A DNA stretch of 64,000 bases from Enterobacteriaceae bacterium LSJC7 (GCA_000302695.1 AMFN01000003.1:992001-1056000), one strand, 5' to 3'; counted from the stretch's first letter, positions 11,554 through 20,856 are shown. Notes: generated from the letters alone by a model not told the origin. Translations and numbers: made by a program.

Positions 11554-11890
11554 CTACCGTTACCTCCCCGTACACGGTATTCAGCGTCGCAGAAAAACTC
11601 AGGCGGCGCGTTTCACTGTCATTTCTGGTAGAGAAATGCTGAAGCTGGCGAAGGCCTGGCGTGCCGTTAATACGCTCACGAATCGCCAGTGAGTAGACGT
11701 CCGGCGCCTGCTTGCCCAGCACGGCGCTGTTCCAGGGCGTGCCTTCGTCAGTATCCAGAAACCACTCTCCGCGCCACAGCGCCAGTCGGCTGCGCACCGC
11801 CTGCGCTACGGCCTCGGGTACATCGGTGTAAAAGCAGTTATCGCCCCGGCCAAAGGCATAATCGCCGTCAATTTCTTTGCGGTATTTCAT
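11546..11890 (-). CDS. Baseplate wedge protein (gp46/gp25-like)
   Basis: A small 114-aa protein with FYTDVPEAVAQAVRSRLALWRGEWFLDTDEG, a pattern of the short wedge protein found between the spike and baseplate J in Mu-like tails. It overlaps both flanking genes by a few bases, typical of translationally coupled baseplate genes. No catalytic motif is expected. Confidence 0.75.
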   Translation of the reverse strand: MKYRKEIDGDYAFGRGDNCFYTDVPEAVAQAVRSRLALWRGEWFLDTDEGTPWNSAVLGKQAPDVYSLAIRERINGTPGLRQLQHFSTRNDSETRRLSFSATLNTVYGEVTVDV

Positions 11891-12591
11891 TGTGGTTTTC
11901 CTGTACTACCCAAGCCGCCCTGTACGCCAGAATGTGTATGACCCGACACGCTGATACCCTGCGCTGTCGCATCCCCGCTGACGCTGAGTTTGCCACCGAT
12001 GGTGACATCACCGCTGATGCTGAGCGTTGGCGCGGTAATATCCACGCCGGCGTCGGCGCTGGCGCTGATTTTACCGGTGGTCACCAGGCGCACATTGCCG
12101 TCTGCGGCAAGCTCGATAAACGCGCTGCCGTCGTCGGTGCGCAGCTGCGCGGCTTCGGTACTGATGTTGTTAATATGCTGTGCCTGAGAGCGCGGCCCCG
12201 GAATGGCGAAGGCGTCCGAGAGCGAGTGCTGGCGGGCGCTGGCGCTTTCCTGCGAGCCGCCGCTTTGCCACCAGAAGTCAATTTCACGGTCAGCAAACAC
12301 CACCAGACACTCATCGCCTGCCCGAACCGGGAACGTCAGCGTGCAGCCGCCGCCGCGCGGGAACACCACCGGCACGTCCACCAGTAGCGGGTAGTCTTCT
12401 GTGCTGACGGTGCCATCGCTCGCCATCGCCCCACCTTTAACCACCGGCTGCACCACACAGGTGACAGTTTCCGGGTCAAACGATTGAATAACCCCGGGTA
12501 CGGCCACGTGCAGTGAGCTGCTAATGGCGTTTGCCAGAGAAGAAAACGCCTCCAGCGGATCGGCGCTCAGGGTTTCAGATGTCAGTGCCAT
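11887..12591 (-). CDS. Baseplate spike protein (Mu gp45/gpV-like)
   Basis: ATG 12591, after CCGGAGTTTTT, gives 234 aa; an ATG at 12606 is in frame but less well placed. The N-terminal OB-like part (FDPETVTCVVQPVV, then VVFPRGGGCTLTFPV) is followed by a beta-helix-like region of short repeats (GKISASADAGVDITAPTLSI) and a tip with HTHSG. A His-X-His near the tip binds iron in P2/phi92-type membrane-piercing spikes, so this is likely the needle that pierces the target outer membrane. Confidence 0.85.
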   Translation of the reverse strand: MALTSETLSADPLEAFSSLANAISSSLHVAVPGVIQSFDPETVTCVVQPVVKGGAMASDGTVSTEDYPLLVDVPVVFPRGGGCTLTFPVRAGDECLVVFADREIDFWWQSGGSQESASARQHSLSDAFAIPGPRSQAQHINNISTEAAQLRTDDGSAFIELAADGNVRLVTTGKISASADAGVDITAPTLSISGDVTIGGKLSVSGDATAQGISVSGHTHSGVQGGLGSTGKPQ

Positions 12592-12606
12592 AAAAACTCC
12601 GGGCAT

Positions 12607-12628
12607 AAAAAAACCCGCCGCAGCGGGT
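12607..12628 (-). terminator. Intra-operon Rho-independent terminator
   Basis: Minus strand ACCCGC-TGCG-GCGGGT followed by seven T residues, between the hub gene and the spike gene. A strong terminator inside a co-directional tail operon makes sense if transcription is antiterminated. Confidence 0.8.
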
Positions 12629-12655
12629 CAATGATTCATTAAGTATCGGCGTAGC

Positions 12656-13720
12656 TTATTTCGCCTTTGCCGACTGCGGTTTCAGCGTGCTGGTATCGCC
12701 GCGCGCCTGGCACATCAGATTCATGTACCACTCACTGCCACGGGTATTGCCGCTATAGGTGATACCGCGCACGATATAGATACCATCCGTTGCAATGGCA
12801 TCCGGAGACGTAGCTATGCCGCGATACACCTGGTTAACGTTTTCCTTATCAAGCACAACACCTGACTGTTGGTACTCTGCCTTTTTATCGGTTGACAGCA
12901 ACGTCTCGTCACTCAGCTCCTGAGTAGTAATCGACGCCTGATTGATATGCACCAGCCCGTTAAGCCGGATTGCCGGGTTTATCAGGCACTTTGCCGTAAT
13001 ACCGGAACCGGTGGTGCGCAACGGTGAACCAATCAACCCGGTTTCGCGGTTAAGTTCGACCGCCGTTTCATCAACAATCATCGCGTCGTTGAAGATTTCC
13101 AGCCTGCCGTCGAGAAATTGCCAGGTTGCCTTAAAGTCGGGATGTGATACCAGTTCATCAAGATAAGTGGCAATCGTGCCGTTGAGCGTTTTGCCGCGCG
13201 GGTATTTCGTGGTTCTGAACGTGGGCGTTTTGCCACGCAGAATACCGTAATCCTGTTCCAGCTTTTTTTGCAGCAGGTCGTAAACGTTTTCATCGCTATA
13301 GCCTTTGGCAAGTGTCGCGGAAATACGCGCATAGCTGTAGGCTTCAAAACCATCGAGCGCCTGGATGGTCACCCAACTTTCTGTGCCGGAACGCCCTTCA
13401 ATCGCAATACGAATATCACCGCTGAAGATGGTGCCAAACCGGGAAGAACCGTTGTTCTCATCAGCTGCCACCTCGTGCACCTGCCCGTCCGGCTCCAGAC
13501 CAAAATAACCAGCCGAGATCTGCACCCGAGAAAACTCTTGTGCCAGCAGGCGGCTAACGGTATCCCGGCGCAGGTTATAGATTTTAATTTTGGCGATACG
13601 CGGGGTTTTGGCCTGATTCCAGGTCACACTGAAATCGACGCTAAAATCCGATAGCGCAATGCCTGAGCCGCTGTTATCAAGCAACAACAACTCAAAGCGC
13701 CGACGCCAGAAATGACTCAT
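12656..13720 (-). CDS. Baseplate hub protein (gpD/gp27-like)
   Basis: A 354-aa protein opening with FELLLLDNSGSGIALSDFSV and the tail-hub-like pattern IAKIKIYNLRRDTVSRLLA, followed by repeated beta-rich blocks. Its position between the plug/Dit-like genes and the spike is that of the hub that joins tube and spike in simple contractile tails. Family assignment is from pattern and place, with no catalytic residues to confirm it. Confidence 0.75.
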   Translation of the reverse strand: MSHFWRRRFELLLLDNSGSGIALSDFSVDFSVTWNQAKTPRIAKIKIYNLRRDTVSRLLAQEFSRVQISAGYFGLEPDGQVHEVAADENNGSSRFGTIFSGDIRIAIEGRSGTESWVTIQALDGFEAYSYARISATLAKGYSDENVYDLLQKKLEQDYGILRGKTPTFRTTKYPRGKTLNGTIATYLDELVSHPDFKATWQFLDGRLEIFNDAMIVDETAVELNRETGLIGSPLRTTGSGITAKCLINPAIRLNGLVHINQASITTQELSDETLLSTDKKAEYQQSGVVLDKENVNQVYRGIATSPDAIATDGIYIVRGITYSGNTRGSEWYMNLMCQARGDTSTLKPQSAKAK

Positions 13721-13734
13721 AACTCCTCCTGACG

Positions 13735-14040
13735 TCAGGCGCTGATGTAGAGCAAGTGACTGCGCTTGCCCAGGCTGGTTTTGCCCGGATAGAGCGTTGC
13801 GTCGTCGTCCAGCAGCACGCGCAGCTCGCCGCTAAACCCCAGATGACGATACGGCTCGAACAGATCTACGCCCGTCACCAGCGGTACACCGCTGATGAGT
13901 GGCTCATCACTCTCGCTGTGAATATCTACCACCCAACCTGACTCGTCGCGCCACAAAAGCGTAAACCGCAGCCAGCGGCCACCGAGTTGCACGGCAAAAT
14001 GTTGATTATCCGCGGTAAGCGGAATTTCGCTGATGCTCAT
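13735..14040 (-). CDS. Baseplate plug-like protein
   Basis: A 101-aa protein (LGGRWLRFTLLWRDESGWVVDI, GVDLFEPYRHLGFSGELRVL) of the type found between the hub and the Dit-like gene in simplified contractile baseplates. I recognise it as the short plug family described in Pam3-like myophages; that name rests on the pattern G.R..r...w....W..di and on position. It is separated from the hub by only 14 bp. Confidence 0.65.
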   Translation of the reverse strand: MSISEIPLTADNQHFAVQLGGRWLRFTLLWRDESGWVVDIHSESDEPLISGVPLVTGVDLFEPYRHLGFSGELRVLLDDDATLYPGKTSLGKRSHLLYISA

Positions 14041-14048
14041 AGTTCCCC

Positions 14049-14606
14049 TTATTTACGCGAGTTAGCTTTGAGGCTGTCCGCAGGAATAACGCCTTTGGTT
14101 CCGGCGTTATGCACTTCAGACGTTGAAGTCCCCGCCGCCATACGGCCTTTAGGCGCGGCGGACACGCGCTTGCTGTCGGCAATGAGTATCTGTTTAAGCG
14201 TCAGAGAACAGGTCAGCACGTGGCGCGTTTTCTGCTCCGTCGTAAAACCCAACGAGGTAATAAGCATGTTGTTGTAGGTACGCTTGCTGGTCACGACGGT
14301 AATTGGTAGCGCGCTTTCCTGGAGTTTAATCAGGCTATCGAGTGTCTCAGCAGGCGTAAGCCCCTCGCCAATTTGCCAGTTCCGGGTATCAGTAAAATCC
14401 AGCAGCGAGCCGCCACCGGCAAACCCGCATTCCATGGTCACCTCAGCCGGTTCAACGTAGGCGTGATCGCTGATATTCGCACCACGCTCAACCGGATGTG
14501 AGGTGATGTTGAGCCTGTGGGTATGCCCTTCCTTAGTGATAACCGTCGGCACCAGCGTGCCAATACTGGAGCGTTCGCTTTTAAAAATCGCGGAAAGAAT
14601 GTCCAT
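14049..14606 (-). CDS. Baseplate/tail protein between tape measure and plug
   Basis: A 185-aa protein (MDILSAIFKSERSSIGTLVP) with VTSHP-type beta segments and FAGGGSLLDFTDTRNWQIGEG. It occupies the slot after the tape measure where Mu-like tails have gpN and siphophages have Dit. It starts 1 base after the tape-measure stop. Its role in closing the distal tube end is inferred. Confidence 0.65.
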   Translation of the reverse strand: MDILSAIFKSERSSIGTLVPTVITKEGHTHRLNITSHPVERGANISDHAYVEPAEVTMECGFAGGGSLLDFTDTRNWQIGEGLTPAETLDSLIKLQESALPITVVTSKRTYNNMLITSLGFTTEQKTRHVLTCSLTLKQILIADSKRVSAAPKGRMAAGTSTSEVHNAGTKGVIPADSLKANSRK

Positions 14607-16334
14607 TTATACTCCTCTTGGCGCCAGAATCTGGGCCGCACGGGAGAAATTATCCATAACCTTATCCGATACCATCTGCGGATCCCCTGTCCCAGAAACA
14701 TAGCAATGATTCGTTTGCTGGATGTTATTCACTGTTTGCTGTGGTAGCTGTGTTGCTATACTGTTTATACCCGTTCGCATATCGCCAAGCGTTGTGCTAA
14801 GCCAGTTCGGATTAAAGGCATTTTGCAAAGCTGGGCTGTTAATGGGCAAACTGGGATTGTTGCTTAATAGCTGGGCATTCAAGGAGCTAAGGTATTGGCC
14901 CTTAATGGGTAAGGCAGCCCCACCTTGTAATGGCACGCTGCCACTGGTGTCTGATAAAGGCTGGCTCAATGGGCTTAATGAATCATCAGGCCTGAGCGCA
15001 GTCTCTTTATTCTCTTTACCCTTTTTGAAAAAACTCCATAACGCTTTCGCACCATCAATTGCTACAGGTGCCAGGGTTGCAATATTTGCAGCCAGACCAA
15101 TAGGCCCTGGAATAAAACGCGCGCCCATCATTAACGCGCTTGCAGACAAAACTCGCCCGCCAAAAATCTTTGCCCCAAAGTTGGTAGCACTTTTGGCTAT
15201 TCCCGATGATAAAAGACGAGAAAACATTCCAGGTTTGGTTGGTATTTGTCGACCTATCGGCTTTCCTGCGGTCATAGAGGTAAGCGAACGACCTGACAGC
15301 TTGTTACGTTTTTGCCTCTTTTTATTTTTCCTGGCGCTACGGTTTTGCTTTTTCTTACCGCCTGGGGCCTTCTTGCTTTTGCTACATGGAGTAACATCAA
15401 TATCCGGTAATTCTTTATTTCTACCCCTGGAAAACACTCCCCATAAAGCACCAAAGAATTTTGAAAAACGAACTAACACACCACCTGCTATAAACGTCAG
15501 AAAACCGTAGATTGCTCCCTTCCAGGTTGTGGCCGAAAGAGATAACGAACCAAAAGCATTGATAACCGTCGACACCATACCAACCAAGTTGGAGATAACG
15601 TCAATTGCAGCAGTACACGCAGCTTCAATCTGCGGCAGGTTCGCTAAAATGGTCTGTGTCAGCCGCTCAAGTGGGCCAGCCAAACTCCCCGCCAGTTGAG
15701 CACCGAACTTTTTTTCAAGAATGTCTTTAACGCCATCAAGGCTATTCAACGCATTCAGGAAATTCTGCGTTTGTTCACGCACTTTCTCTGGGTCAAAGCC
15801 TATCTCAGCGACCTGCGCCTGGTACTCCTCCTGCCGACTGCCCATTCCCTGGCGGGCGGCCAACAGAGTTCCCTCGTTCAGACCTATTTCTTTACCCAGT
15901 TTTTTCGCCTGTTCTTCAGGCATTTTCTCCAGCAGCAAAAGCAGATCGGTGAAAAGCTTACTGCTATCAAGCAATTCACCGTTAGCGCCCTCAGAATCTA
16001 AACCCTGTCTGGCAAGACTCTGTCGGTTATTTTGATTCTTAAGGTAATTATTAAACGCGGCTACCGATGCCAGCGAGTCACTGGTTTCTCCACCCGAAGA
16101 CCTGGTCGCATACGCCAGAGATTGATACTGCTTTAGCGACATTCCAACCTGCTGGCTAGCTTGCCAGCCCGCTCTCATCTCCGTTGCAATACGCTCAGTA
16201 AAAGTAAAAACTGCAGTATTAAATTTCAATGCAGACTCACCGAGCTTATTCAGCTCGGGTGTATATTGCATCAGAAATTCTGCACCTTTAAACAGTCTCC
16301 CCGGCTCTTTTATAACCGCTACATCATTTGCCAT
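14607..16334 (-). CDS. Tape measure protein
   Basis: ATG 16334 starts 575 aa; the start overlaps the stop of the frameshifted chaperone. Long helical regions (residues about 20-240), hydrophobic stretches (LVGMVSTVINAFGSLSLSA, FLTFIAGGVLVRF, ALMMGARFIPGPIGLAANIA) and the gene order after the chaperones identify it. A very basic run of Lys/Arg/Gln occupies about residues 320-355. As tail length scales at roughly 0.15 nm per residue, this predicts a tail near 85 nm; that is a rule-of-thumb estimate. Confidence 0.85.
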   Translation of the reverse strand: MANDVAVIKEPGRLFKGAEFLMQYTPELNKLGESALKFNTAVFTFTERIATEMRAGWQASQQVGMSLKQYQSLAYATRSSGGETSDSLASVAAFNNYLKNQNNRQSLARQGLDSEGANGELLDSSKLFTDLLLLLEKMPEEQAKKLGKEIGLNEGTLLAARQGMGSRQEEYQAQVAEIGFDPEKVREQTQNFLNALNSLDGVKDILEKKFGAQLAGSLAGPLERLTQTILANLPQIEAACTAAIDVISNLVGMVSTVINAFGSLSLSATTWKGAIYGFLTFIAGGVLVRFSKFFGALWGVFSRGRNKELPDIDVTPCSKSKKAPGGKKKQNRSARKNKKRQKRNKLSGRSLTSMTAGKPIGRQIPTKPGMFSRLLSSGIAKSATNFGAKIFGGRVLSASALMMGARFIPGPIGLAANIATLAPVAIDGAKALWSFFKKGKENKETALRPDDSLSPLSQPLSDTSGSVPLQGGAALPIKGQYLSSLNAQLLSNNPSLPINSPALQNAFNPNWLSTTLGDMRTGINSIATQLPQQTVNNIQQTNHCYVSGTGDPQMVSDKVMDNFSRAAQILAPRGV

Positions 16335-16563
16335 CTTGCTCTCTCCACCGCTCAATGCGGGCCTGATTGTCCGCGTTCATCCCCAGGTAATCGTTCATCA
16401 GCGCGATGTCATAGAGATCCACCGCGCCGCTTTTCAGATCCATCCAGTTGAGATGAAAAACTTCTGCCGGGCGCAGAATGTAATCTTCCTCGCCCGGCAA
16501 AGTGTCAAGGATCAGGCCACTGGTAGCTCTGGCATCGCTGCGTCGGGGAGTTCTTGCAAAAAA
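16324..16563 (-). CDS. Tail assembly chaperone, -1 frameshift extension
   Basis: In the -1 frame relative to the chaperone at 16512-16922 the sequence stays open from the slippery site T TTT TTG (plus 16557-16563) to a stop at 16324. The predicted fusion has 122 zero-frame residues plus 77 extension residues, ending NQARIERWREQDGK. The extension has no good start codon of its own near its beginning. The same heptamer is used by P2 for gpE to gpE'. The stop is buried in the tape-measure start. Confidence 0.8.
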   Translation of the reverse strand, partial: FFARTPRRSDARATSGLILDTLPGEEDYILRPAEVFHLNWMDLKSGAVDLYDIALMNDYLGMNADNQARIERWREQDGK

Positions 16564-16922
16564 TTTCCCAGCGAATCGGCCACCACCCGGGCCACCAGTT
16601 GCAACATCGTCATCAGATCGATATCGTCAAACGCCAGCGCTCCCTGGGTAAAAACCGGTACCCACGCCTGCATATGTTCACGGGCAACCACCGCCAGGCA
16701 GGGGTGGATAATGGCATCACAGTCTTCTTCACTCATTGCACTAATCACATCGGCAATTTTCGGCAGCAGAATTTGCATTGCTGTTTCTGGATTTTCCTGA
16801 GCTTCCTGAAAATCCGCCGCCATCTCAGCCAACAAAGGCAGTAGCTTGCGTGCAACACGTAATTGCTCAAAAACCCCCAGTTTCGACACGCGATATTTAG
16901 CGTCTTTAATGGTTAATTCCAT
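16512..16922 (-). CDS. Tail assembly chaperone (zero-frame product)
   Basis: A 136-aa helical acidic protein between the tube gene and the tape measure, the standard position for the short chaperone that coats the tape measure during assembly. The zero frame ends in MPELPVA. An in-phase slippery heptamer T TTT TTG at codons 120-122 allows a longer product. Ratio of short to long product is normally fixed by frameshift efficiency. Confidence 0.85.
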   Translation of the reverse strand: MELTIKDAKYRVSKLGVFEQLRVARKLLPLLAEMAADFQEAQENPETAMQILLPKIADVISAMSEEDCDAIIHPCLAVVAREHMQAWVPVFTQGALAFDDIDLMTMLQLVARVVADSLGNFLQELPDAAMPELPVA

Positions 16923-17365
16923 TATTTAAATACTCCCCACACCTGGTCGATTTTGCCGCAGTCAAAGACCCACGCCACAGTGCCGCCTTCTTTGGCATTT
17001 TTATTGTCCGGCAGCTTCTGGAACGCCACGGAGCTTGCAGAAATCACGTCACCAGAGGAGGTGTTGCGGATAGTGATAGAATTACGGCCCCAGGTAGCAG
17101 AAGACAGCGTCTGTGCGTTGTAGGCCAGAGACAGTTTTTTATTTACCGGCGAGCTTTTCAGCAGGTTGACGGTAATGGTGCCGGTCTTGCTCGGGTTCAT
17201 GCTGTGCATCACTTCGCCATCAATACCTTCCGTCATGGTGTTCTTTTCGGCTTTCATCGCAACCGAAATACCTTCCTCAGAGTTGGCTGAACCGGCACCA
17301 AAATCGATAACGCCATGCGGGCCAGACAGGGAGGCGGTAACATCCATAAAAGAGTAAGTGCTCAT
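16922..17365 (-). CDS. Tail tube protein (DUF3277-type)
   Basis: The 147-aa protein (MSTYSFMDVTASLSGPHGVI, DFGAGSANSEEGISVAMK, MHSMNPSKTGTITVNLLKSS) is the tube subunit paired with the DUF3383-type sheath in this tail class. It lies 12 bp downstream of the sheath gene and shares one base with the chaperone. It forms the inner tube driven into the target. Confidence 0.85.
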   Translation of the reverse strand: MSTYSFMDVTASLSGPHGVIDFGAGSANSEEGISVAMKAEKNTMTEGIDGEVMHSMNPSKTGTITVNLLKSSPVNKKLSLAYNAQTLSSATWGRNSITIRNTSSGDVISASSVAFQKLPDNKNAKEGGTVAWVFDCGKIDQVWGVFK

Positions 17366-17377
17366 GTATTTTATTCC

Positions 17378-18859
17378 TTATCGTACAACGTTGATTTCGA
17401 CATCGGCGTAGTGCACTGCACCGGCCAGTTTGCAAGCGACCTGGATAACCGGTGCCTTGCGTGCTTCGCGATCGGACTGCGCCTGAGTGGCAATGGCGGG
17501 GGCGTAGACGTAATAACCGCTGGTGAGGGTATCGCCTGATGCCAGTTCGCCAATCTCACCGCCGTTCCACACACCCGGTGCGACCAGGCCATTCGCCACC
17601 GCCTGGTTGAGCGACTGCTCAACGTTGCTTACAAGGCGCGTCACGCCAGCATCGGTTTGCGGGATTTTGGTGGTGCTGGTGTAAAGCAGGTTGAACAGGT
17701 TGGTCTGCACGTAGTTTTGCAGCCAGTCGAGGCCGTGGCGCTCGTCAAAGAAATCGCCATTACACATCACACCTTCCTGAATGATGGCGGTGTCGTTGTT
17801 GTAGTTCACAAAGACGTTGCAGTTCTTTGCACGCAGCGCATCGGCCTGGCCGCGGGTCAGGGTTTCGGCACGAATGCCCGGCTCCTGCTTGAACTTAAGC
17901 GTGATGGTGGTGTTATTGCCGTTGAAGTTAACGCTGAACGCACGACCAAACATCGATGCCGCGGCATACGGCGTCGCGCTGGAGTACTGCACGAAGGTGC
18001 GGCTGAAGTTGCTTGCTTTGAGTTTAGAAGCAATATCATCTTTTACGTCTGCTGCCAGCGCCCGAGTGGACTGAACGGTATGACCAAAGCAGCGCGACAT
18101 GGCATCCGCTTCAATAAAGGCTGCCGCCTCCAGTACGTCTTTATCGCTAAGCATCTCATCAGCAATCACCATGCCGTACCAGTCGCCGGAAGCGCCTGAC
18201 AGTGCCGCCAGGGCATCCGCCAGGCTCTCCTGATCTTTACCCGTTACAGCCGTTGCGCCAGCGTGCTCGCTCAACCCCATCAGTTCAGCAAGATTGCTGC
18301 CTTCAGCGGTGGCACTGGCAAAACCCACGGAAGAGCCAGCGCCCGCAGTAATGGACTGCACCGCAAAGCGGCTATTAGTTTCATCCCAGTAGACATTGGC
18401 ACCGCTCAGTGCATCCTGCAAACGACCAGCAACGCCGTTCAGGTTCGTCTCCTTACTCAGATCGACCCCGGTCGCGCTGCGCTTTGTGCCATCAATCATG
18501 ATATCCAGCACACCGTTGGTCACCGCGGTAAAACGAGACAGCGTCTGCTGATCGTCGGTCAGCACAGCACCGCGCAGCAATGCCGCAGAGGCACTTTTTA
18601 CCCAGCGGCCAATCAACAGGTCAACCGGGCGCGGCGACTGCTGGAAATACAGGCGGGCAGCCTGATATTCCGCTGAGCCAGTACCAAAGTCAGCGCTCAC
18701 GCTGGTGATATCAGAATAGGTGCGCAGACGCTCACCCGCATCGATAACATCACTGCTGCCGACAACCAGCAGCGCGCCAAAGTTGCGCGCCTGAGCCGCG
18801 CGAGCGGCCATGCTTACGGTGACGTTAACAACATCAGAAACAGGTAAACCCTGTGACAT
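17378..18859 (-). CDS. Contractile tail sheath protein (DUF3383-type)
   Basis: The 493-aa protein shows the sheath pattern: [20 protein letters not shown] and [19 protein letters not shown] near the N-terminus, and the C-terminal DYNVxx-like end with [20 protein letters not shown]. Sheath, tube and chaperones in that order show that the particle is contractile (R-type), not flexible. The frame is intact. Confidence 0.9.
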   Translation of the reverse strand: MSQGLPVSDVVNVTVSMAARAAQARNFGALLVVGSSDVIDAGERLRTYSDITSVSADFGTGSAEYQAARLYFQQSPRPVDLLIGRWVKSASAALLRGAVLTDDQQTLSRFTAVTNGVLDIMIDGTKRSATGVDLSKETNLNGVAGRLQDALSGANVYWDETNSRFAVQSITAGAGSSVGFASATAEGSNLAELMGLSEHAGATAVTGKDQESLADALAALSGASGDWYGMVIADEMLSDKDVLEAAAFIEADAMSRCFGHTVQSTRALAADVKDDIASKLKASNFSRTFVQYSSATPYAAASMFGRAFSVNFNGNNTTITLKFKQEPGIRAETLTRGQADALRAKNCNVFVNYNNDTAIIQEGVMCNGDFFDERHGLDWLQNYVQTNLFNLLYTSTTKIPQTDAGVTRLVSNVEQSLNQAVANGLVAPGVWNGGEIGELASGDTLTSGYYVYAPAIATQAQSDREARKAPVIQVACKLAGAVHYADVEINVVR

Positions 18860-18861
18860 AC

Positions 18862-19404
18862 TTACTCTCCTGTAAAGAAAATGACGGGAGCCTGAGTCAG
18901 CGGCATCACGCCGTACTCACGAACAACCGTGCGGAAAAGGCGAAGCGTCACGTCGTAACGCTTTGCCGGTTGGTTATTGATAGTTTCGAAGACACACTTC
19001 AGCGCCTCATGGCCGCCGAAGGTAAAGCCCAGTGCCTGCAGTTGTGCCTGGTTTTGGCTTACCAACACACCGTCAAGAAAGCGTGCGGCAAGTTGCTGCC
19101 CCTGAGGGCCGCGAAACGTCAGGCAACATGAAAGCGTTTCGCCTCGCCGTAGCGATGCGCTCTCATTTCCCTGCTTCGTGAATGCGGGATTGAGATCGCG
19201 TCCAATCTCGGTTACCGCAAACGTGCAGCTGTTCTCTACCTCCGGCAGGCCTGACAACACCTGTGCCTGTGCGACAATGGCCTCCTGTGCCAGAGCCGAA
19301 ACACCGGCAATCCAGCCTGCCAGCAGCGCATCCAGCGCCGCATCGTAAGCAGGCTCTGCGCCCAGCGGCGTTAACCAGCCAGGCGTATTACTGCTGTTAC
19401 TCAT
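18862..19404 (-). CDS. Tail terminator/neck-like protein
   Basis: ATG 19404, preceded by GGGGAGGGG, gives 180 aa; an in-frame ATG further upstream (19476) overlaps a terminator and is unlikely. It is directly upstream of the sheath, the place of the tail terminator (LIC_12616-like neck protein) that caps the tube. In a headless particle a terminator is still needed to stop tube growth, and it marks the upstream limit of the structural genes. Confidence 0.7.
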   Translation of the reverse strand: MSNSSNTPGWLTPLGAEPAYDAALDALLAGWIAGVSALAQEAIVAQAQVLSGLPEVENSCTFAVTEIGRDLNPAFTKQGNESASLRRGETLSCCLTFRGPQGQQLAARFLDGVLVSQNQAQLQALGFTFGGHEALKCVFETINNQPAKRYDVTLRLFRTVVREYGVMPLTQAPVIFFTGE

Positions 19405-19441
19405 GTCCCCTCCCCGGCGTATACGCCGTTGTGTGGCCCAT

Positions 19442-19470
19442 AAAAAAAGCCCCGATAAGTCGGGGCTTAA
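19442..19470 (-). terminator. Rho-independent terminator between lysis and tail genes
   Basis: Minus strand AGCCCCGA-loop-TCGGGGCT followed by seven T residues. It lies between the lipoprotein gene and the tail genes, all reading leftward, with no clear promoter after it. The tail genes would be silent without read-through. Confidence 0.85.
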
Positions 19471-19483
19471 AAACAAATACGGG

Positions 19484-19990
19484 TTATTTGCGTAATCGCT
19501 CCATCAGGTCTTTTTCAAAAACCCCCGTAGAGCGGCATTCAACCAGTTTGACTTTATCGTTGCCATCGCCAGCAGTGAGCCCGGCGATACCACTAACCAA
19601 CAACGAAATACGCGTACCCTCGCCTGCGCTCCAGATAAGCGCAGCAATGTGGTACTGCTCCTGAATATTTTGCGTCTGCTTCAGGGTGGAGCAATCAAGG
19701 TAAAGTGAACTCAGTTCAGGGTCATCACCGACCGTGGCAATAACAGCGGTTTGCCTGTCTTCAAGCAGTGGCAACAACCCTTTTTCATGGAAATAACGCA
19801 GCGCGGTATCATAGAGTTCGTCCGGGTGACGGTTATTGATAACAGTACTGACAGGAACGTTATCGCCAGAACGTCCTGGCTCAGTTGAAGTTCCACTCTG
19901 TTGCGTTCCCGCTTTAACAGGCCCGTATAGCTGAATACAGCTTGCCAGGCATAGCAATGCACTGGCAATAAAAAGATATCGCACGGCCAT
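19484..19990 (-). CDS. Putative lipoprotein of unknown role, lysis region
   Basis: ATG 19990 gives 168 aa with a lipoprotein signal (MAVRYLFIASALLCLASC; lipobox LASC, Cys18). The mature part is polar, with no motif I recognise (HPDELYDTALRYFHEKGLLP, then EGTRISLLVSGIAGL). It lies between Rz/Rz1 and the tail genes on the late transcript. Candidate roles are a lysis accessory or a surface protein protecting the producer; neither can be shown. An upstream in-frame ATG at 20038 would spoil the signal peptide. Confidence 0.7.
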   Translation of the reverse strand: MAVRYLFIASALLCLASCIQLYGPVKAGTQQSGTSTEPGRSGDNVPVSTVINNRHPDELYDTALRYFHEKGLLPLLEDRQTAVIATVGDDPELSSLYLDCSTLKQTQNIQEQYHIAALIWSAGEGTRISLLVSGIAGLTAGDGNDKVKLVECRSTGVFEKDLMERLRK

Positions 19991-20297
19991 TATCGATAAT
20001 AAAGCGTAGTGCACCCCGCCAAAGCGGTAATACACCATAAGATATAAAAGACTCTGAGATCCATCTGCTTACTCCTGCGCCAAAATAGCTACCTGAATAA
20101 TATTTTTTGAATAAAGCGGGTGATAAAAACAGTGACGTATGAAATACGCAGATCGGTAGACGTTTAACGATACGCTGCTTAATCAGAAATAGATTACGTC
20201 CTTTGAGTCTGACGACGAACAGGTAAATAAAACGCTTCCCCACCCGTTATTTATCTTTTCGTCCTCTGTTAAATCAGGCGATAAGGCAACCAGGATG

Positions 20298-20798
20298 CTA
20301 GCGTCGCATGGCATCGAAGGCCTTCTCACACGCCAGCCCCGCTATTCGGCGGCGGTCAGCTTCTGCTGCCAGCTGCTGATTGCGTTCGACAGACTCTGCA
20401 AGCACGTCGGCAAGCACACAGCTGGCTGATCTCCCTGACGTGCCTGTGTTGTCAGCACAGGTGTCTGTACGGGAGTTGTTGCGCTGTAATTGTAAGACGG
20501 TGCGACGCAGCCGCTCAGCGGCACCACGAGCGGTAGCAGCATCAGCGCGCAGCGTCGCCAGTTGTTGTTCTGCATGTTGAGTTACCTGTTCCATTTCATC
20601 GCGGCGGCGTTGTTCTTCAGCGCGACTTTGCGCTTCATATTGTGCTGCCCGTTGTGCCTGAGCTACATCACGCTCACTCCAGCGCAATTTCCAGCGCCTC
20701 TCACTGGTATTTGACCCCTGCTGATATCCGGCGGTGTAGAGCGCAAGCAGCAGTAAAGCCACTGTCACCTGGCGCCAGTATTTGATTATCCCGTTCAT
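20298..20798 (-). CDS. Inner-membrane spanin (Rz-like)
   Basis: A 166-aa protein with one N-terminal membrane segment (YWRQVTVALLLLALYTAGYQ) and a long coiled-coil of Ala, Gln, Arg and Glu (about 35-110). This is the i-spanin plan, which joins the Rz1 lipoprotein and fuses inner and outer membranes at the end of lysis. The Rz1-like gene is embedded in another frame. It lies 240 bp upstream of the lipoprotein gene. Confidence 0.85.
   Translation of the reverse strand: MNGIIKYWRQVTVALLLLALYTAGYQQGSNTSERRWKLRWSERDVAQAQRAAQYEAQSRAEEQRRRDEMEQVTQHAEQQLATLRADAATARGAAERLRRTVLQLQRNNSRTDTCADNTGTSGRSASCVLADVLAESVERNQQLAAEADRRRIAGLACEKAFDAMRR
20342..20575 (-). CDS. Outer-membrane spanin lipoprotein (Rz1-like), nested in Rz
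   Basis: This 77-aa frame lies wholly inside the Rz gene in a different phase, as in phage lambda. It has a signal sequence and lipobox (MLLPLVVPLSGC), and a mature part starting CVAPSYNYSATTPVQTPV. A nested lipoprotein frame within an i-spanin gene is strong evidence that it is real and not a shadow. Confidence 0.8.
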   Translation of the reverse strand: MQNNNWRRCALMLLPLVVPLSGCVAPSYNYSATTPVQTPVLTTQARQGDQPAVCLPTCLQSLSNAISSWQQKLTAAE

Positions 20799-20856
20799 GA
20801 CTATCCTTGATGCATTTGTGCAAGCCGCCTTTATCCATTAATGCAATGAGAGACGA

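Noticed and set aside
14722-15510. 262-aa rightward ORF opposite the tape measure
   Set aside because: It is the complement of the tape-measure coding sequence, without ribosome site or recognisable domains.
20342-20575. Shadow ORF inside Rz (considered for removal)
   Set aside because: The rejection was reversed: it has a signal peptide and lipobox, as expected of an embedded Rz1, so it was kept as a feature.
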